From positions 186,001 through 250,000 of the forward strand of contig CANNAC010000004.1 in NCBI GenBank assembly GCA_947502495.1: a DNA stretch of 64,000 nucleotides, in the 5' to 3' direction. How positions within the stretch are numbered: position 1 is the first letter of the stretch; every line of letters begins with the position of its first letter. Both the position numbers and the translations under genes were made by a program. This stretch comes from an uncultured Flavobacteriaceae bacterium (lineage in GTDB: Bacteria > Bacteroidota > Bacteroidia > Flavobacteriales > Flavobacteriaceae). Shown here piece after piece: positions 43,385-52,697 of this stretch. The notes under the pieces were generated by a model. The model saw only the letters and a list, made by a program, of their open reading frames with translations. It was not told where the DNA came from and ran no database searches.

Positions 43385-44803
43385 TTGAAACACCTATTTA
43401 TACTAAGTATAGCAGTATTAATTACAAATGTATTAACTGCTCAAGAGATCATAGAAGATCAAGTAAAGGAAGAAGTTGCAACAGATAGCGTAAAGGCATC
43501 TTTGTCGAATCAAGCAACAAAAATTGATGGTGTAGCTGCGGTTGTTGGAGAGCATATTATCTTAGAATCGGATATAGACAAAACCATTTTGCAAATGAAA
43601 GCGCAAGGGGTATCTACAGATGATATTCCTAGATGTCAATTATTTGGTTCTCTTTTAGAAAACAAACTATATGCACATCATGCAGTACAAGATAGTATTG
43701 AGGTTTCGGATGCAGAAATAAGAAGCAATGTAGATTATCAAATACAACAATTTTTGTCGCAAACAGGAGGAGATATGCAAGAGCTTCTAGACTTTTACAA
43801 AAAAGACGATGAAAAGAGTTTTAGAGAAGAAATGTTTGAGATTAATAAAGGCAATGAACTAGCAAAGCGTATGCAAGGTAGTATTATTGATGAGGTGGAA
43901 GTTACACCAGAAGAAGTTAGAATCTTTTTTAATAAAATACCAGTAGACGAAAGACCTAGATTTGGAACAGAACTTAAAGTGTCTCAAATTGTAATAGAGC
44001 CTAAAATAGCGCCAGAAGAAACGCAAAAGGTAATCAACAGACTTAAAGAATTTAAAACAGACGTATTAGAAAACGGTGCAAGTTTCCGTTCTAAAGTGGT
44101 GTTGTATACCGATGATAAAGCATCTGTAGCAAAAGGAGGTTTATATACTTTAAATAGAGAAAAGCCATTAATGGTAAAAGAGTTTAGAGATATTGCTTTT
44201 TCATTACAAGAAGGTGAAATATCCGATCCATTTGAAACAGACTTTGGGTACCATATTATTCAATTAGAAAAAATTAGAGGACAAGAATTTGATGTTCGTC
44301 ATATTCTACTTATCCCACAAGTTTCAGAATCTGCAATTACAGAAGCTAAAGATGCTTTAGAAGATGTACGCCAAAAAGTAGTAAGTGGAGAAATGACTTT
44401 TGAGGATGCTGCAAGAAAGTATAGTGATGAAAAAGAAACGAAAAGTGAAGGCGGATTTTTAATAAATCCAGCAACGCAAGATTATAATTTCGAATTAACT
44501 AAAATAGATACCGAATTATATACGCTAATTCAAGACTTAAAAGAAGGGGAAGTAAGTTTAGTGCAAACAGAACAAGACAGAACTGGAAAAGTAAAATTCA
44601 AAATATTACGTGTTACAGATAGAGTAGATGAGCACGAAGCAGATTACGCACGTGATTATTTAAAAATTAAAGAACTAGCATTAACAGAAAAACGTTTCAC
44701 TGCTATCGAGAAATGGCAAGATGAAAAAATCCTAGATACCTATATCAAAATTAATGGAGCACATAGAGATTGTGATTTTTCTAGTAACTGGTTAAAGAAA
44801 TAA
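43385..44803 (+). CDS. SurA-type periplasmic chaperone/peptidyl-prolyl isomerase
   Basis: 472 residues from the TTG at 43385, one base after the previous stop codon; it gives a clean signal peptide (MKHLFILSIAVLITNVLTAQ) and fits the TTGAAA habit of this genome. An ATG at 43346 overlaps the gene before it and would put 13 polar residues in front. N-domain (IDGVAAVVGEHIILESDIDK), then two parvulin domains (LKVSQIVIEPKIAPEETQKV, FGYHIIQLEKIR; FDVRHILLIPQVSE, KYSDEKETKSEGG). Layout is that of SurA, which guides outer membrane proteins through the periplasm. Confidence 0.9.
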   Translation: MKHLFILSIAVLITNVLTAQEIIEDQVKEEVATDSVKASLSNQATKIDGVAAVVGEHIILESDIDKTILQMKAQGVSTDDIPRCQLFGSLLENKLYAHHAVQDSIEVSDAEIRSNVDYQIQQFLSQTGGDMQELLDFYKKDDEKSFREEMFEINKGNELAKRMQGSIIDEVEVTPEEVRIFFNKIPVDERPRFGTELKVSQIVIEPKIAPEETQKVINRLKEFKTDVLENGASFRSKVVLYTDDKASVAKGGLYTLNREKPLMVKEFRDIAFSLQEGEISDPFETDFGYHIIQLEKIRGQEFDVRHILLIPQVSESAITEAKDALEDVRQKVVSGEMTFEDAARKYSDEKETKSEGGFLINPATQDYNFELTKIDTELYTLIQDLKEGEVSLVQTEQDRTGKVKFKILRVTDRVDEHEADYARDYLKIKELALTEKRFTAIEKWQDEKILDTYIKINGAHRDCDFSSNWLKK

Positions 44804-44804
44804 T

Positions 44805-45758
44805 ATGTCTGACGTAGCAGCTGTAGAACAATTTGTAAAAAAATACAAAGACTTAAGACAAGAGATTGCTAAAGTCATTGTAGGACAAGATGAAGTAGTA
44901 AACCAAATCCTGATCGCTATATTTTCAGGAGGACATGCGCTTCTAATTGGTGTACCAGGTTTGGCAAAAACCCTAATGGTAAATACAATTGCACAAACGC
45001 TAGGATTAGATTTTAAAAGAATACAGTTTACTCCAGATTTAATGCCTAGTGATATTTTAGGTAGTGAAATCCTAGACGAAAACAGAAACTTCAAGTTTAT
45101 AAAAGGACCAATATTTGCTAATATTATTTTAGCAGATGAAATCAATAGAACGCCTCCTAAAACACAAGCAGCACTTTTAGAAGCAATGCAAGAAAGAGCG
45201 GTTACTGTTTCTGGACATCATTATAAATTAAGTTTACCCTATTTTGTTTTAGCGACACAAAACCCAATTGAGCAAGAAGGAACATACCCGTTACCAGAAG
45301 CGCAGTTAGATAGATTTATGTTTGCTATACATTTAGATTATCCTTCTTTTCAAGAAGAAGTTCAAGTGGTAAAAGCTACAACATCCGATGTGAAAGCAAA
45401 AGTGAATACGTTGTTTTCTGCGGAAGAAATCATTGGTTTTCAACAACTTATTCGTCGTATTCCAGTTGCAGATAATGTAATAGAATATGCAGTGAAAATG
45501 GTGGCTAAAACAAGACCCAATAGCGATACTGCAGCCGATTTAGTTAAAAATTATATCGATTGGGGAGCAGGACCAAGAGCTTCTCAAAACTTAATATTAG
45601 CAGCAAAAACACATGCCGTTATAAACGGTAAATTTTCTCCGGATATGGAAGACGTTCAAGCAGTAGCTACCAGTATTCTTCGTCATCGTATTATCAAAAA
45701 TTATAAAGCGGAAGCAGAAGGTATTTCCGAAGAACAAATAATTAAAAGCTTATTTTAA
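44805..45758 (+). CDS. MoxR-type AAA+ ATPase
   Basis: 317 residues, ATG one base after the SurA-like stop codon. Walker A is GVPGLAKT near residue 51, Walker B IILADEINR near residue 112, sensor LATQNPIEQEGTYPLPEAQ, then the MoxR lid with NYIDWGAGPRASQNL. MoxR ATPases act with VWA/DUF58 proteins in assembly or metal insertion of envelope proteins. No DUF58 or VWA gene follows here; it is the last gene of the chaperone operon. Confidence 0.92.
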   Translation: MSDVAAVEQFVKKYKDLRQEIAKVIVGQDEVVNQILIAIFSGGHALLIGVPGLAKTLMVNTIAQTLGLDFKRIQFTPDLMPSDILGSEILDENRNFKFIKGPIFANIILADEINRTPPKTQAALLEAMQERAVTVSGHHYKLSLPYFVLATQNPIEQEGTYPLPEAQLDRFMFAIHLDYPSFQEEVQVVKATTSDVKAKVNTLFSAEEIIGFQQLIRRIPVADNVIEYAVKMVAKTRPNSDTAADLVKNYIDWGAGPRASQNLILAAKTHAVINGKFSPDMEDVQAVATSILRHRIIKNYKAEAEGISEEQIIKSLF

Positions 45759-46188
45759 TATATTCTTCTTACCTAGAATCACTTTTATAGTACCATATTA
45801 CCTGCTTCTCTTCTAAATATTTTCCTCGTAATATTAATTTAGAACGGTTACAAATAGATTGTTTAGCAATATTTCGAACTTCATTTATTAATTTACTATT
45901 TTTCACTTCTTAAATTATCGTATTCGCAATGACGAGTCTCAAAAGAGTCGTTTTGTTGGTGTATATTTAATCATTCCAGCATATCTTTAATTATTTTTTA
46001 AACTCTTCTAAATTTTGTAATTTCGCTTGATATTTTAAAAAATCAACCTTTTATCTTTTTTACAAATGCATATTTTTTCATTAATATAATTTAAGTATTA
46101 GCGAAACCAACGAAAACGTTTGATATATAACATTTTCTCAAAATAAAATTCCATTTAAGTAAGATTGAAAAGAATTATTCCAGTTAAT
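45759..46188. other. 430-base gap before acnB, no gene seen
   Basis: A/T-rich, with no reading frame of interest. TAATTTCG near 46009-46016 is a loose match to the -7 element and could serve acnB with a long leader. A short inverted repeat ACGA..TCGT with an AAAA loop lies near 45932-45953. No terminator with a T-run was found after the MoxR gene. Confidence 0.4.
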
Positions 46189-48963
46189 ATGAACACATAT
46201 AAAGATTACCTTAAAGAGATTGAAGACAGAAAAGAATTAGGTCTTCACCCTAAGCCAATTGATGGTGCTGAATTACTTAGCGAAATTATTACTCAAATTA
46301 AAGATGTAGATAATGCGGATAGAGAAGAATCTCTAAACTTCTTTATTTATAATGTTTTACCTGGTACAACAAGTGCTGCAAGTGTTAAAGCTAAGTTTCT
46401 AAAAGAAATCATTTTAGGAGAGTCTACTGTGGAAGAGATTACTCCAACTTTTGCTTTAGAGCAATTGTCGCACATGAAAGGTGGACCTTCAGTAAAGGTA
46501 TTGTTAGATATAGCTTTAGGTAATGATGCTGGTTTGGCAAAACAGGCTGCTGAAATTTTAAAAACACAAGTTTTCCTTTACGAAGCAGATACTTCCCGTT
46601 TAGAAGAAGCATTCAAAGCAGGTAGTGAAATAGCAAAAGATATTATAGAAAGTTATGCGAAGGCAGAATTTTTCACGAAACTTCCGGAAATAGAGGAAAC
46701 AATAGACGTAGTTACTTATGTTGCTGGAGTTGGTGATATCTCTACCGATTTATTATCTCCAGGAGGAGATGCACACTCAAGATCCGATCGTGAGTTACAT
46801 GGTCAATGTATGTTCGAACATAATAAAGACATGCAAAATGAATTATTAGCTTTAAAAGAACAACATCCAGATAAGCGTGTAATGCTAATTGCAGAAAAAG
46901 GAACCATGGGAGTTGGTTCTTCTAGAATGTCTGGTGTAAACAATGTGGCTTTATGGACAGGTGTTCCTTTTAGTCCATATGTACCATTTATTAATTTTGC
47001 TCCTGTAATTGCAGGGACTAATGGTATTGCTCCAATTTTCTTAACAACAGTTGGTGTAACAGGAGGTATTGGTTTAGATCTTAAAAACTGGGTACAACAA
47101 AAAGATGCAGAAGGAAATACTATTCGTGATGCAGATGGGGAGCCAATATTAAAAGAAATGTATTCTGTAGCTACAGGTACCATTCTTACCATTAATACAA
47201 AAGAGAAAAAATTATACAACGGAGATAAAGAACTTAAAGATATTTCTGCAGCATTTACACCACAAAAAATGGAGTTTATGAAAGCAGGTGGTTCTTATGC
47301 TGTTGTTTTTGGTAAAAAATTACAAACCTTTGCTGCAAAAACCTTAGGAATTGAAGCGCCTCAAGTATATGCTACTTCTAAAGAAGTGTCTATCGAAGGA
47401 CAAGGTTTAACAGCGGTTGAAAAAATATTTAATAAAAATGCAGTAGGAACTTCAGGAGCAACTTTACATGCTGGTTCTTACGTACGTGCAGAAGTTAATA
47501 TCGTAGGTTCTCAAGATACTACAGGATTAATGACTTCTCAAGAATTAGAGATGATGGCTGCTACAGTGATTTCTCCAATTGTGGATGGAGCATACCAATC
47601 TGGTTGTCATACCGCTTCGGTTTGGGATGATAAGTCTAAAGCTAACATTCCAAGATTAATGAGCTTCATGAACGATTTTGGTTTAATTACTGGTCGTGAT
47701 CCTAAAGGGAAGTACTTTCCAATGACAGACGTTATTCATAAAGTACTTAATGATATTACCGTAGGAGATTGGGATATCATTATTGGTGGAGATTCTCACA
47801 CGCGTATGTCTAAAGGTGTTGCTTTTGGAGCAGATTCAGGAACCGTTGCCTTGGCATTAGCTACAGGTGAGGCTTCAATGCCAATTCCAGAGTCGGTTAA
47901 AGTAACTTTTAAAGGACAAATGAAATCGTATATGGATTTCCGTGATGTTGTTCACGCAACACAATCGCAAATGTTAAAACAATTTGGTGGTGAAAACGTA
48001 TTCCAAGGTCGTGTGATCGAAGTACATATTGGTACTTTAACGGCCGATGAAGCATTTACTTTTACAGATTGGACTGCAGAAATGAAAGCAAAAGCATCTA
48101 TTTGTATTTCTGAAGATGATACTTTGATTGAATCTTTAGAGATTGCAAAAGGTCGTATCCAAATCATGATTGAAAAAGGAATGGACAATGCGAAACAAGT
48201 ACTTCAAGGTTTAGTAAATAAAGCAGAAACTAGAATTATAGAGCTTAAAACGGGTATGAAACCATCTTTAAGACCTGATGCTAACGCTAAATATCATGCA
48301 GAAGTTATTATTGATTTAGATGAAATTTCGGAACCAATGATCGCAGATCCAGATGTAAATAACGATGATGTTTCTAAACGTTACACACATGATAATATTA
48401 GACCATTATCTTTTTACGGAGGAACTAAAAAAGTAGATTTAGGTTTCGTAGGATCTTGTATGGTTCACAAAGGGGATATGAAAATATTAGCTCAAATGTT
48501 GAAAAACGTAGAAGCGCAATATGGTAAAGTAGAATTTAAAGCACCTTTAATAGTTGCACCGCCTACTTATAATATTGTAGATGAGTTGAAAGCCGAAGGA
48601 GATTGGGAAGTTTTAGTAAGATACTCTGGTTTCGAGTTCGATGACAATGCGCCTAAAGGAGAAGCACGTACCGGATACGAAAACATGTTATACTTAGAGC
48701 GTCCAGGATGTAACTTATGTATGGGGAACCAAGAAAAAGCGGCACCAGGAGATACAGTAATGGCAACTTCAACTCGTTTATTCCAAGGTAGAGTTGTAAA
48801 AGATTCTGGAGAGAAAAAAGGGGAATCCTTATTGTCTTCTACACCGGTTGTAGTTTTATCTACCATTTTAGGAAGAACTCCTACTATGGCAGAATATGAA
48901 GCTGCTGTAGATGGTATTGTTTTAACAAAATTCAAGCCATCAACTAAACAATTAGTTAGATAA
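46189..48963 (+). CDS. acnB: aconitate hydratase B
   Basis: 924 residues from the ATG at 46189; an in-frame TTG at 46165 would add eight residues, but family proteins begin MNTYKDYLKEIEDRK. An N-terminal HEAT-like domain (about 160 residues, with LEQLSHMKGGPSVKVLLDIA) is followed by the swivel domain and the three catalytic domains, the order of AcnB. The [4Fe-4S] cysteines are in GFVGSCMVHKGDM and GCNLCMGNQ; GGDSHTRMSKGVAFGADSG holds active-site residues. It interconverts citrate and isocitrate. It is followed by a terminator, not by acnA directly. Confidence 0.95.
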   Translation: MNTYKDYLKEIEDRKELGLHPKPIDGAELLSEIITQIKDVDNADREESLNFFIYNVLPGTTSAASVKAKFLKEIILGESTVEEITPTFALEQLSHMKGGPSVKVLLDIALGNDAGLAKQAAEILKTQVFLYEADTSRLEEAFKAGSEIAKDIIESYAKAEFFTKLPEIEETIDVVTYVAGVGDISTDLLSPGGDAHSRSDRELHGQCMFEHNKDMQNELLALKEQHPDKRVMLIAEKGTMGVGSSRMSGVNNVALWTGVPFSPYVPFINFAPVIAGTNGIAPIFLTTVGVTGGIGLDLKNWVQQKDAEGNTIRDADGEPILKEMYSVATGTILTINTKEKKLYNGDKELKDISAAFTPQKMEFMKAGGSYAVVFGKKLQTFAAKTLGIEAPQVYATSKEVSIEGQGLTAVEKIFNKNAVGTSGATLHAGSYVRAEVNIVGSQDTTGLMTSQELEMMAATVISPIVDGAYQSGCHTASVWDDKSKANIPRLMSFMNDFGLITGRDPKGKYFPMTDVIHKVLNDITVGDWDIIIGGDSHTRMSKGVAFGADSGTVALALATGEASMPIPESVKVTFKGQMKSYMDFRDVVHATQSQMLKQFGGENVFQGRVIEVHIGTLTADEAFTFTDWTAEMKAKASICISEDDTLIESLEIAKGRIQIMIEKGMDNAKQVLQGLVNKAETRIIELKTGMKPSLRPDANAKYHAEVIIDLDEISEPMIADPDVNNDDVSKRYTHDNIRPLSFYGGTKKVDLGFVGSCMVHKGDMKILAQMLKNVEAQYGKVEFKAPLIVAPPTYNIVDELKAEGDWEVLVRYSGFEFDDNAPKGEARTGYENMLYLERPGCNLCMGNQEKAAPGDTVMATSTRLFQGRVVKDSGEKKGESLLSSTPVVVLSTILGRTPTMAEYEAAVDGIVLTKFKPSTKQLVR

Positions 48964-48988
48964 TCAACAGATTAGCTTACCATAAATC

Positions 48989-49019
48989 AAAATCCCGAGT
49001 CTTAGATTCGGGATTTTTG
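48989..49019 (+). terminator. terminator after acnB
   Basis: AAATCCCGA pairs with TTCGGGATTT around an eight-base loop and is followed by T residues. The segment TCTTAGATTCGGG recurs in the second hairpin at 49364-49394. Confidence 0.8.
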
Positions 49020-49067
49020 TTTTAAACGCATTTCTATTCATTCTCAAGTATCCGTTGTTGCGTCCAT

Positions 49068-49226
49068 AATTTGGGCGTTACCACAAGGGTCGGGCTTTCC
49101 GCTATATCTTTTTTTAACATCATCGTAAAAAAGGAACAATAGGATAGCATCTTAAATAAACCTTTTAATACGTATTTAGGTCCTTATAAAAAAAAAGGAT
49201 GCCACTGCAATCCCTAACGCAAATAA
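49068..49226. repeat. structured intergenic element between acnB and acnA
   Basis: The ends pair: ATTTG-gg-CGTTA-type sequence near 49069-49080 (GCGTTA at 49075-49080) with TAACGCAAAT near 49215-49224, giving about 10 pairs with a two-base bulge. Inside are GGTCGGGCTTTCCGCTATAT on the left and GGATGCC..GCAATCC on the right. From memory, blocks like these (GGGCGTTACC, GGGTCGGGCTTTCCGC and CAATCCCTAACGC) recur between genes in many Bacteroidetes genomes, which suggests a dispersed repeat or structured RNA remnant. Not coding. Function unknown. Confidence 0.5.
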
Positions 49227-49293
49227 TCGAGAGTTCTAAAACCTAAGTATTCGTGTAGATTTACCATTTCATTGTCCCCTTGAGTATTATTGA

Positions 49294-49313
49294 AATGAAA
49301 ATATCTTTTCATT
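49294..49313. other. short hairpin in the acnB-acnA gap
   Basis: AATGAAAA and TTTTCATT pair perfectly across TATC. Could be a weak terminator or chance in A/T-rich sequence. Confidence 0.3.
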
Positions 49314-49363
49314 GAAGATACCGAGCGTAGGGCATAGGGGTGTTTTTAGAAGTAAAGCATATA

Positions 49364-49394
49364 AAAAGCCTGAATCTTAGATTCGGGCTTTTTT
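49364..49394 (+). terminator. second terminator-like hairpin in the acnB-acnA gap
   Basis: AAGCCTGAATC pairs with GATTCGGGCTT around a TTA loop (one mismatch-like G-T), followed by six T residues. Shares TCTTAGATTCGGG with the terminator at 48989-49019. No gene lies between the two, so this one has no clear client. Confidence 0.7.
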
Positions 49395-49556
49395 GTGTTT
49401 TAAAGTTTCCGAGTATTATAGAATATATCCTTTTAAATTTGGAGCAAGTACCGCATAGAAAAAACTTATTTTGGTATCATTATTTATATGTTAATTCCGT
49501 TTTTAAAGTCATTCTACATTTTGTATATTAGTAGGATAAAATTAAAACAAAATACT

Positions 49557-51827
49557 ATGGCATTCGATATTGATATGATCAAGAAGGTTTATGCACAAAT
49601 GGCAGAACGCGTGGATAAAGCACGTGAAGTTGTTGGTAAGCCGTTAACACTTTCAGAAAAAATACTATATAATCACCTTTGGGATGGAAGTCCGACCGAG
49701 GCATTCACTAGAGGAAAAGATTATGTAGACTTTGCTCCAGATCGTATTGCTTGTCAAGATGCAACGGCACAAATGGCATTATTGCAATTTATGCAAGCTG
49801 GTAAGCCACAAGTAGCAGTACCAACTACGGTACATTGTGATCACTTAATTCAAGCAAAAGACGGAGCGACAACAGATTTAAAACACGCAAACTCGGTAAG
49901 TAGTGAAGTGTTTGATTTTCTAGCTTCTGTATCTAATAAATATGGTATCGGTTTTTGGAAACCAGGAGCAGGAATTATTCACCAAGTAGTACTTGAAAAT
50001 TATGCATTTCCAGGAGGAATGATGATTGGTACCGATTCCCATACGGTAAATGCTGGTGGATTAGGTATGGTTGCTATTGGAGTTGGTGGAGCAGATGCTG
50101 TAGATGTGATGGCAGGAATGGCTTGGGAGCTTAAATTCCCTAAATTAATAGGTGTTAAATTAACCGGAAAACTTTCAGGTTGGACAGCACCAAAAGATGT
50201 AATATTAAAGGTTGCTGGTATCGTTTCTGCAAAAGGAGGAACGGGAGCAATTGTAGAATATTTCGGACCAGGAGCCACTTCTATGTCTTGTACAGGAAAA
50301 GGAACTATTTGTAATATGGGAGCAGAAATTGGAGCTACCACATCTACATTTGGTTATGATGACTCTATGGAACGCTATTTACGTGCTACCGATAGAGCAG
50401 ATGTTGCAGATGAAGCAAATAAAGTAAGAGAATATTTAACAGGAGATGCAGAAGTGTATGCAAATCCAGAACAATACTTTGATCAAGTTATTGAAATTAA
50501 CTTATCCGAATTAGGACCATTATTAAATGGGCCTTTTACGCCAGATTTATCTACGCCTGTTGGTAAAAAAATGGGAGAACAAGCAAAAGCTAACGATTGG
50601 CCTTTAGCTGTAGAATGGGGTTTAATCGGTTCTTGTACCAACTCTTCGTATGAAGATTTATCCAGAGCATCTTCTATTGCACAACAAGCTTTAGATAAAG
50701 GTTTAAAAATGAAATCAGAACTTGGTATTAACCCAGGATCTGAACAAGTAAGATATACCGCAGCTCGTGATGGTATTTTAGGAATCTTTGAAAAACTAGA
50801 CGCAAAAATATTCACGAATGCTTGTGGACCATGTATCGGACAATGGGCAAGATATAGTGATCCTAAAAATGCACCAAAAAATAGTATCGTACACTCGTTT
50901 AATAGAAACTTTGCGAAACGTGCGGATGGTAATCCAAATACACACGCTTTTGTAGCTTCACCTGAAATAACGGCAGCAATCGCCATTGCAGGTAGATTAG
51001 ATTTTAATCCGTTAACAGATTCTTTAATTAATGAAGAAGGGCAAGAAGTAAGGTTCGATGAGCCAACAGGATGGGAATTACCTCCAAAAGGATTTGCAGT
51101 AGAAGATGCTGGTTTTGTTGAACCAGTTGCAGATGGTAGTAAAGTAGAAGTTTCTGTTAGTCCAACTTCAGAACGTTTACAATTACTTACACCATTTGAA
51201 CCATTAGGGAATACCATTAATGGCGCTAAGCTATTAATTAAAGCTTTTGGAAAATGTACCACAGATCATATTTCTATGGCTGGACCTTGGTTACGCTTTA
51301 GAGGACATCTAGATAATATTTCTAACAACTGTTTAATTGGGGCTGTAAATGCTTTTGGAAAGAAAACAAACTTTGTTAAAAATCAATTAACTGGTGATTT
51401 TGGTGGCGTGCCAGATACTGCAAGAGCATATAAAGCGGCAGGGATAAAAACGGTTGTTGTTGGAGATCATAATTACGGAGAAGGTTCTTCTCGTGAACAT
51501 GCAGCAATGGAGCCAAGACACTTAGGTGTTGCCGCAGTTATTGTAAAATCTTTTGCACGTATTCATGAAACAAACCTTAAAAAACAAGGGATGTTAGGAT
51601 TGACATTTGCTAACGAAGCAGATTACGATTTAATTCAAGAGGATGATACATTTAACTTTACAGATTTAAATGCATTTGCACCCGGAAAACAATTAACATT
51701 AGAAGTGGTTCATGCAGATGGAACTAAAGATATTGTGATGTTGGATCACACCTATAACCAACCACAAATTGATTGGTATAATGAAGGTTCTGCCTTGAAT
51801 TTAATCAAGAAGGAAAATAACTCCTAA
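49557..51827 (+). CDS. acnA: aconitate hydratase A (mitochondrial-like form)
   Basis: 756 residues from the ATG at 49557; an ATG at 49488 is in frame, but family members begin [12 protein letters not shown]. Catalytic blocks: [30 protein letters not shown] near residue 359 and ACGPCIGQW near residue 422 for the three cluster cysteines; a C-terminal swivel domain with [20 protein letters not shown]. This is the compact mitochondrial-type aconitase common in Bacteroidetes, unlike the AcnB enzyme upstream. Both aconitases are encoded within 6 kb. Confidence 0.95.
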   Translation: MAFDIDMIKKVYAQMAERVDKAREVVGKPLTLSEKILYNHLWDGSPTEAFTRGKDYVDFAPDRIACQDATAQMALLQFMQAGKPQVAVPTTVHCDHLIQAKDGATTDLKHANSVSSEVFDFLASVSNKYGIGFWKPGAGIIHQVVLENYAFPGGMMIGTDSHTVNAGGLGMVAIGVGGADAVDVMAGMAWELKFPKLIGVKLTGKLSGWTAPKDVILKVAGIVSAKGGTGAIVEYFGPGATSMSCTGKGTICNMGAEIGATTSTFGYDDSMERYLRATDRADVADEANKVREYLTGDAEVYANPEQYFDQVIEINLSELGPLLNGPFTPDLSTPVGKKMGEQAKANDWPLAVEWGLIGSCTNSSYEDLSRASSIAQQALDKGLKMKSELGINPGSEQVRYTAARDGILGIFEKLDAKIFTNACGPCIGQWARYSDPKNAPKNSIVHSFNRNFAKRADGNPNTHAFVASPEITAAIAIAGRLDFNPLTDSLINEEGQEVRFDEPTGWELPPKGFAVEDAGFVEPVADGSKVEVSVSPTSERLQLLTPFEPLGNTINGAKLLIKAFGKCTTDHISMAGPWLRFRGHLDNISNNCLIGAVNAFGKKTNFVKNQLTGDFGGVPDTARAYKAAGIKTVVVGDHNYGEGSSREHAAMEPRHLGVAAVIVKSFARIHETNLKKQGMLGLTFANEADYDLIQEDDTFNFTDLNAFAPGKQLTLEVVHADGTKDIVMLDHTYNQPQIDWYNEGSALNLIKKENNS

Positions 51828-51848
51828 CATATTCGTTAAAAGAATATG
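51828..51848 (+). other. inverted repeat after acnA
   Basis: CATATTC, seven bases, GAATATG, starting right behind the acnA stop codon. May form a small hairpin before the terminator. Confidence 0.35.
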
Positions 51849-51857
51849 AATATATTG

Positions 51858-51888
51858 AAAACTCCTAAAGAAATTTAGGAGTTTTTTT
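51858..51888 (+). terminator. Rho-independent terminator after acnA
   Basis: A 12-pair stem AAAACTCCTAAA/TTTAGGAGTTTT with a GAAA tetraloop and a T run. Confidence 0.9.
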
Positions 51889-51953
51889 GTGCTTATGTGT
51901 AAGTTTTTATGACAATCCACGACCATTAATCAAATCCTTTAAATAAAATAACG

Positions 51954-52625
51954 ATGAATTCACTTTGGTTTTTTGACGATGTAAATCTCTTTAAAGTACT
52001 ATGTCCTCATAAATTTAAAACCTATAAGAAAGCGCATAGTTTTGATGCTTATAAGAAGAAGGATTATATCTATTTTGAAGAAGATTCCGCCAACAAAGTA
52101 TACCTAATAGAAAAAGGAAAAGTAAAGATTGGTTACTACAATGAAGAAGGAGATGAAATAGTAAAAGCAATCTTAACTCGAGGAGAACTGTTTGGGGAAA
52201 AAGCAATTTTAGGACAAATCACCAGAAAAGAGTTTGCACAATCGGTAGATAACCTAACTTCTATTTGTCCTATTGGTGTTGATACCATGCATGATTTAAT
52301 GCGAGACAATCAAACCTTCAGTTTTAAAATATATAAGTTTATCGGATTTAAATTTCAAAAACTAGAACGAAGATTACAATTACTTTTATTTAAAGATACT
52401 AAATCCCGTTTAAAAGAATTTTTAAATGAGTTATGTGATGAATATGGTTATAACTGTCCTAAAACAGGAGATCATGTCATTAAACATCCATATACACAAA
52501 AGGATATTGCTTCCTTAATAGGCACTTCAAGACCGACATTAAATATCCTTTTAAATGAATTAAAAGAAGAGAAAGTGCTTGATTTCAATAGAAAAGAAAT
52601 AAGAATTTATAAAAAAAGCGCTTAG
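51954..52625 (+). CDS. Crp/Fnr-family transcription regulator
   Basis: 223 residues. The cyclic-nucleotide-like domain has YIYFEEDSANKVYLIEKGKV and TRGELFGEKAIL; the long dimer helix is FKFQKLERRLQLLLFKDTKS; the winged helix has YTQKDIASLIGTSRPTLNIL as the DNA-reading helix. There are Cys residues but not the Fnr iron-sulfur set at the N-terminus, so the signal is unknown. It is followed at once by a perfect 7-2-7 palindrome and the lipoprotein gene, which it may activate. Confidence 0.88.
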   Translation: MNSLWFFDDVNLFKVLCPHKFKTYKKAHSFDAYKKKDYIYFEEDSANKVYLIEKGKVKIGYYNEEGDEIVKAILTRGELFGEKAILGQITRKEFAQSVDNLTSICPIGVDTMHDLMRDNQTFSFKIYKFIGFKFQKLERRLQLLLFKDTKSRLKEFLNELCDEYGYNCPKTGDHVIKHPYTQKDIASLIGTSRPTLNILLNELKEEKVLDFNRKEIRIYKKSA

Positions 52626-52641
52626 TGTTAGCTGGCTAACA
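52626..52641. promoter_or_regulatory. palindromic site, candidate Crp/Fnr operator
   Basis: TGTTAGC, TG, GCTAACA: perfect two-fold symmetry. Its centre (52633.5) lies about 42 bases before the start expected from the -7 element at 52663-52670, the spacing of a class II activator site. The adjacent regulator gene makes it a likely target (inference). Confidence 0.5.
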
Positions 52642-52662
52642 TTTAGTTATTGCTATAAGATA

Positions 52663-52670
52663 TAATTTTG
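52663..52670 (+). promoter_or_regulatory. -7 element of the RskA-like lipoprotein gene
   Basis: TAATTTTG, an exact TAnnTTTG, 28 bases before the ATG at 52698. There is no TTG at the -33 position; the palindrome sits upstream instead, as expected for an activator-dependent promoter. Confidence 0.55.
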
Positions 52671-52697
52671 ACCTATAAATAATAAAATTATAAAGCA

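Noticed and set aside
46165-46188. TTG start for acnB eight codons upstream
   Set aside because: Fits the TTGAAA habit, but family proteins start at the ATG (MNTYKDYLKEIEDRK); kept as an alternative only.
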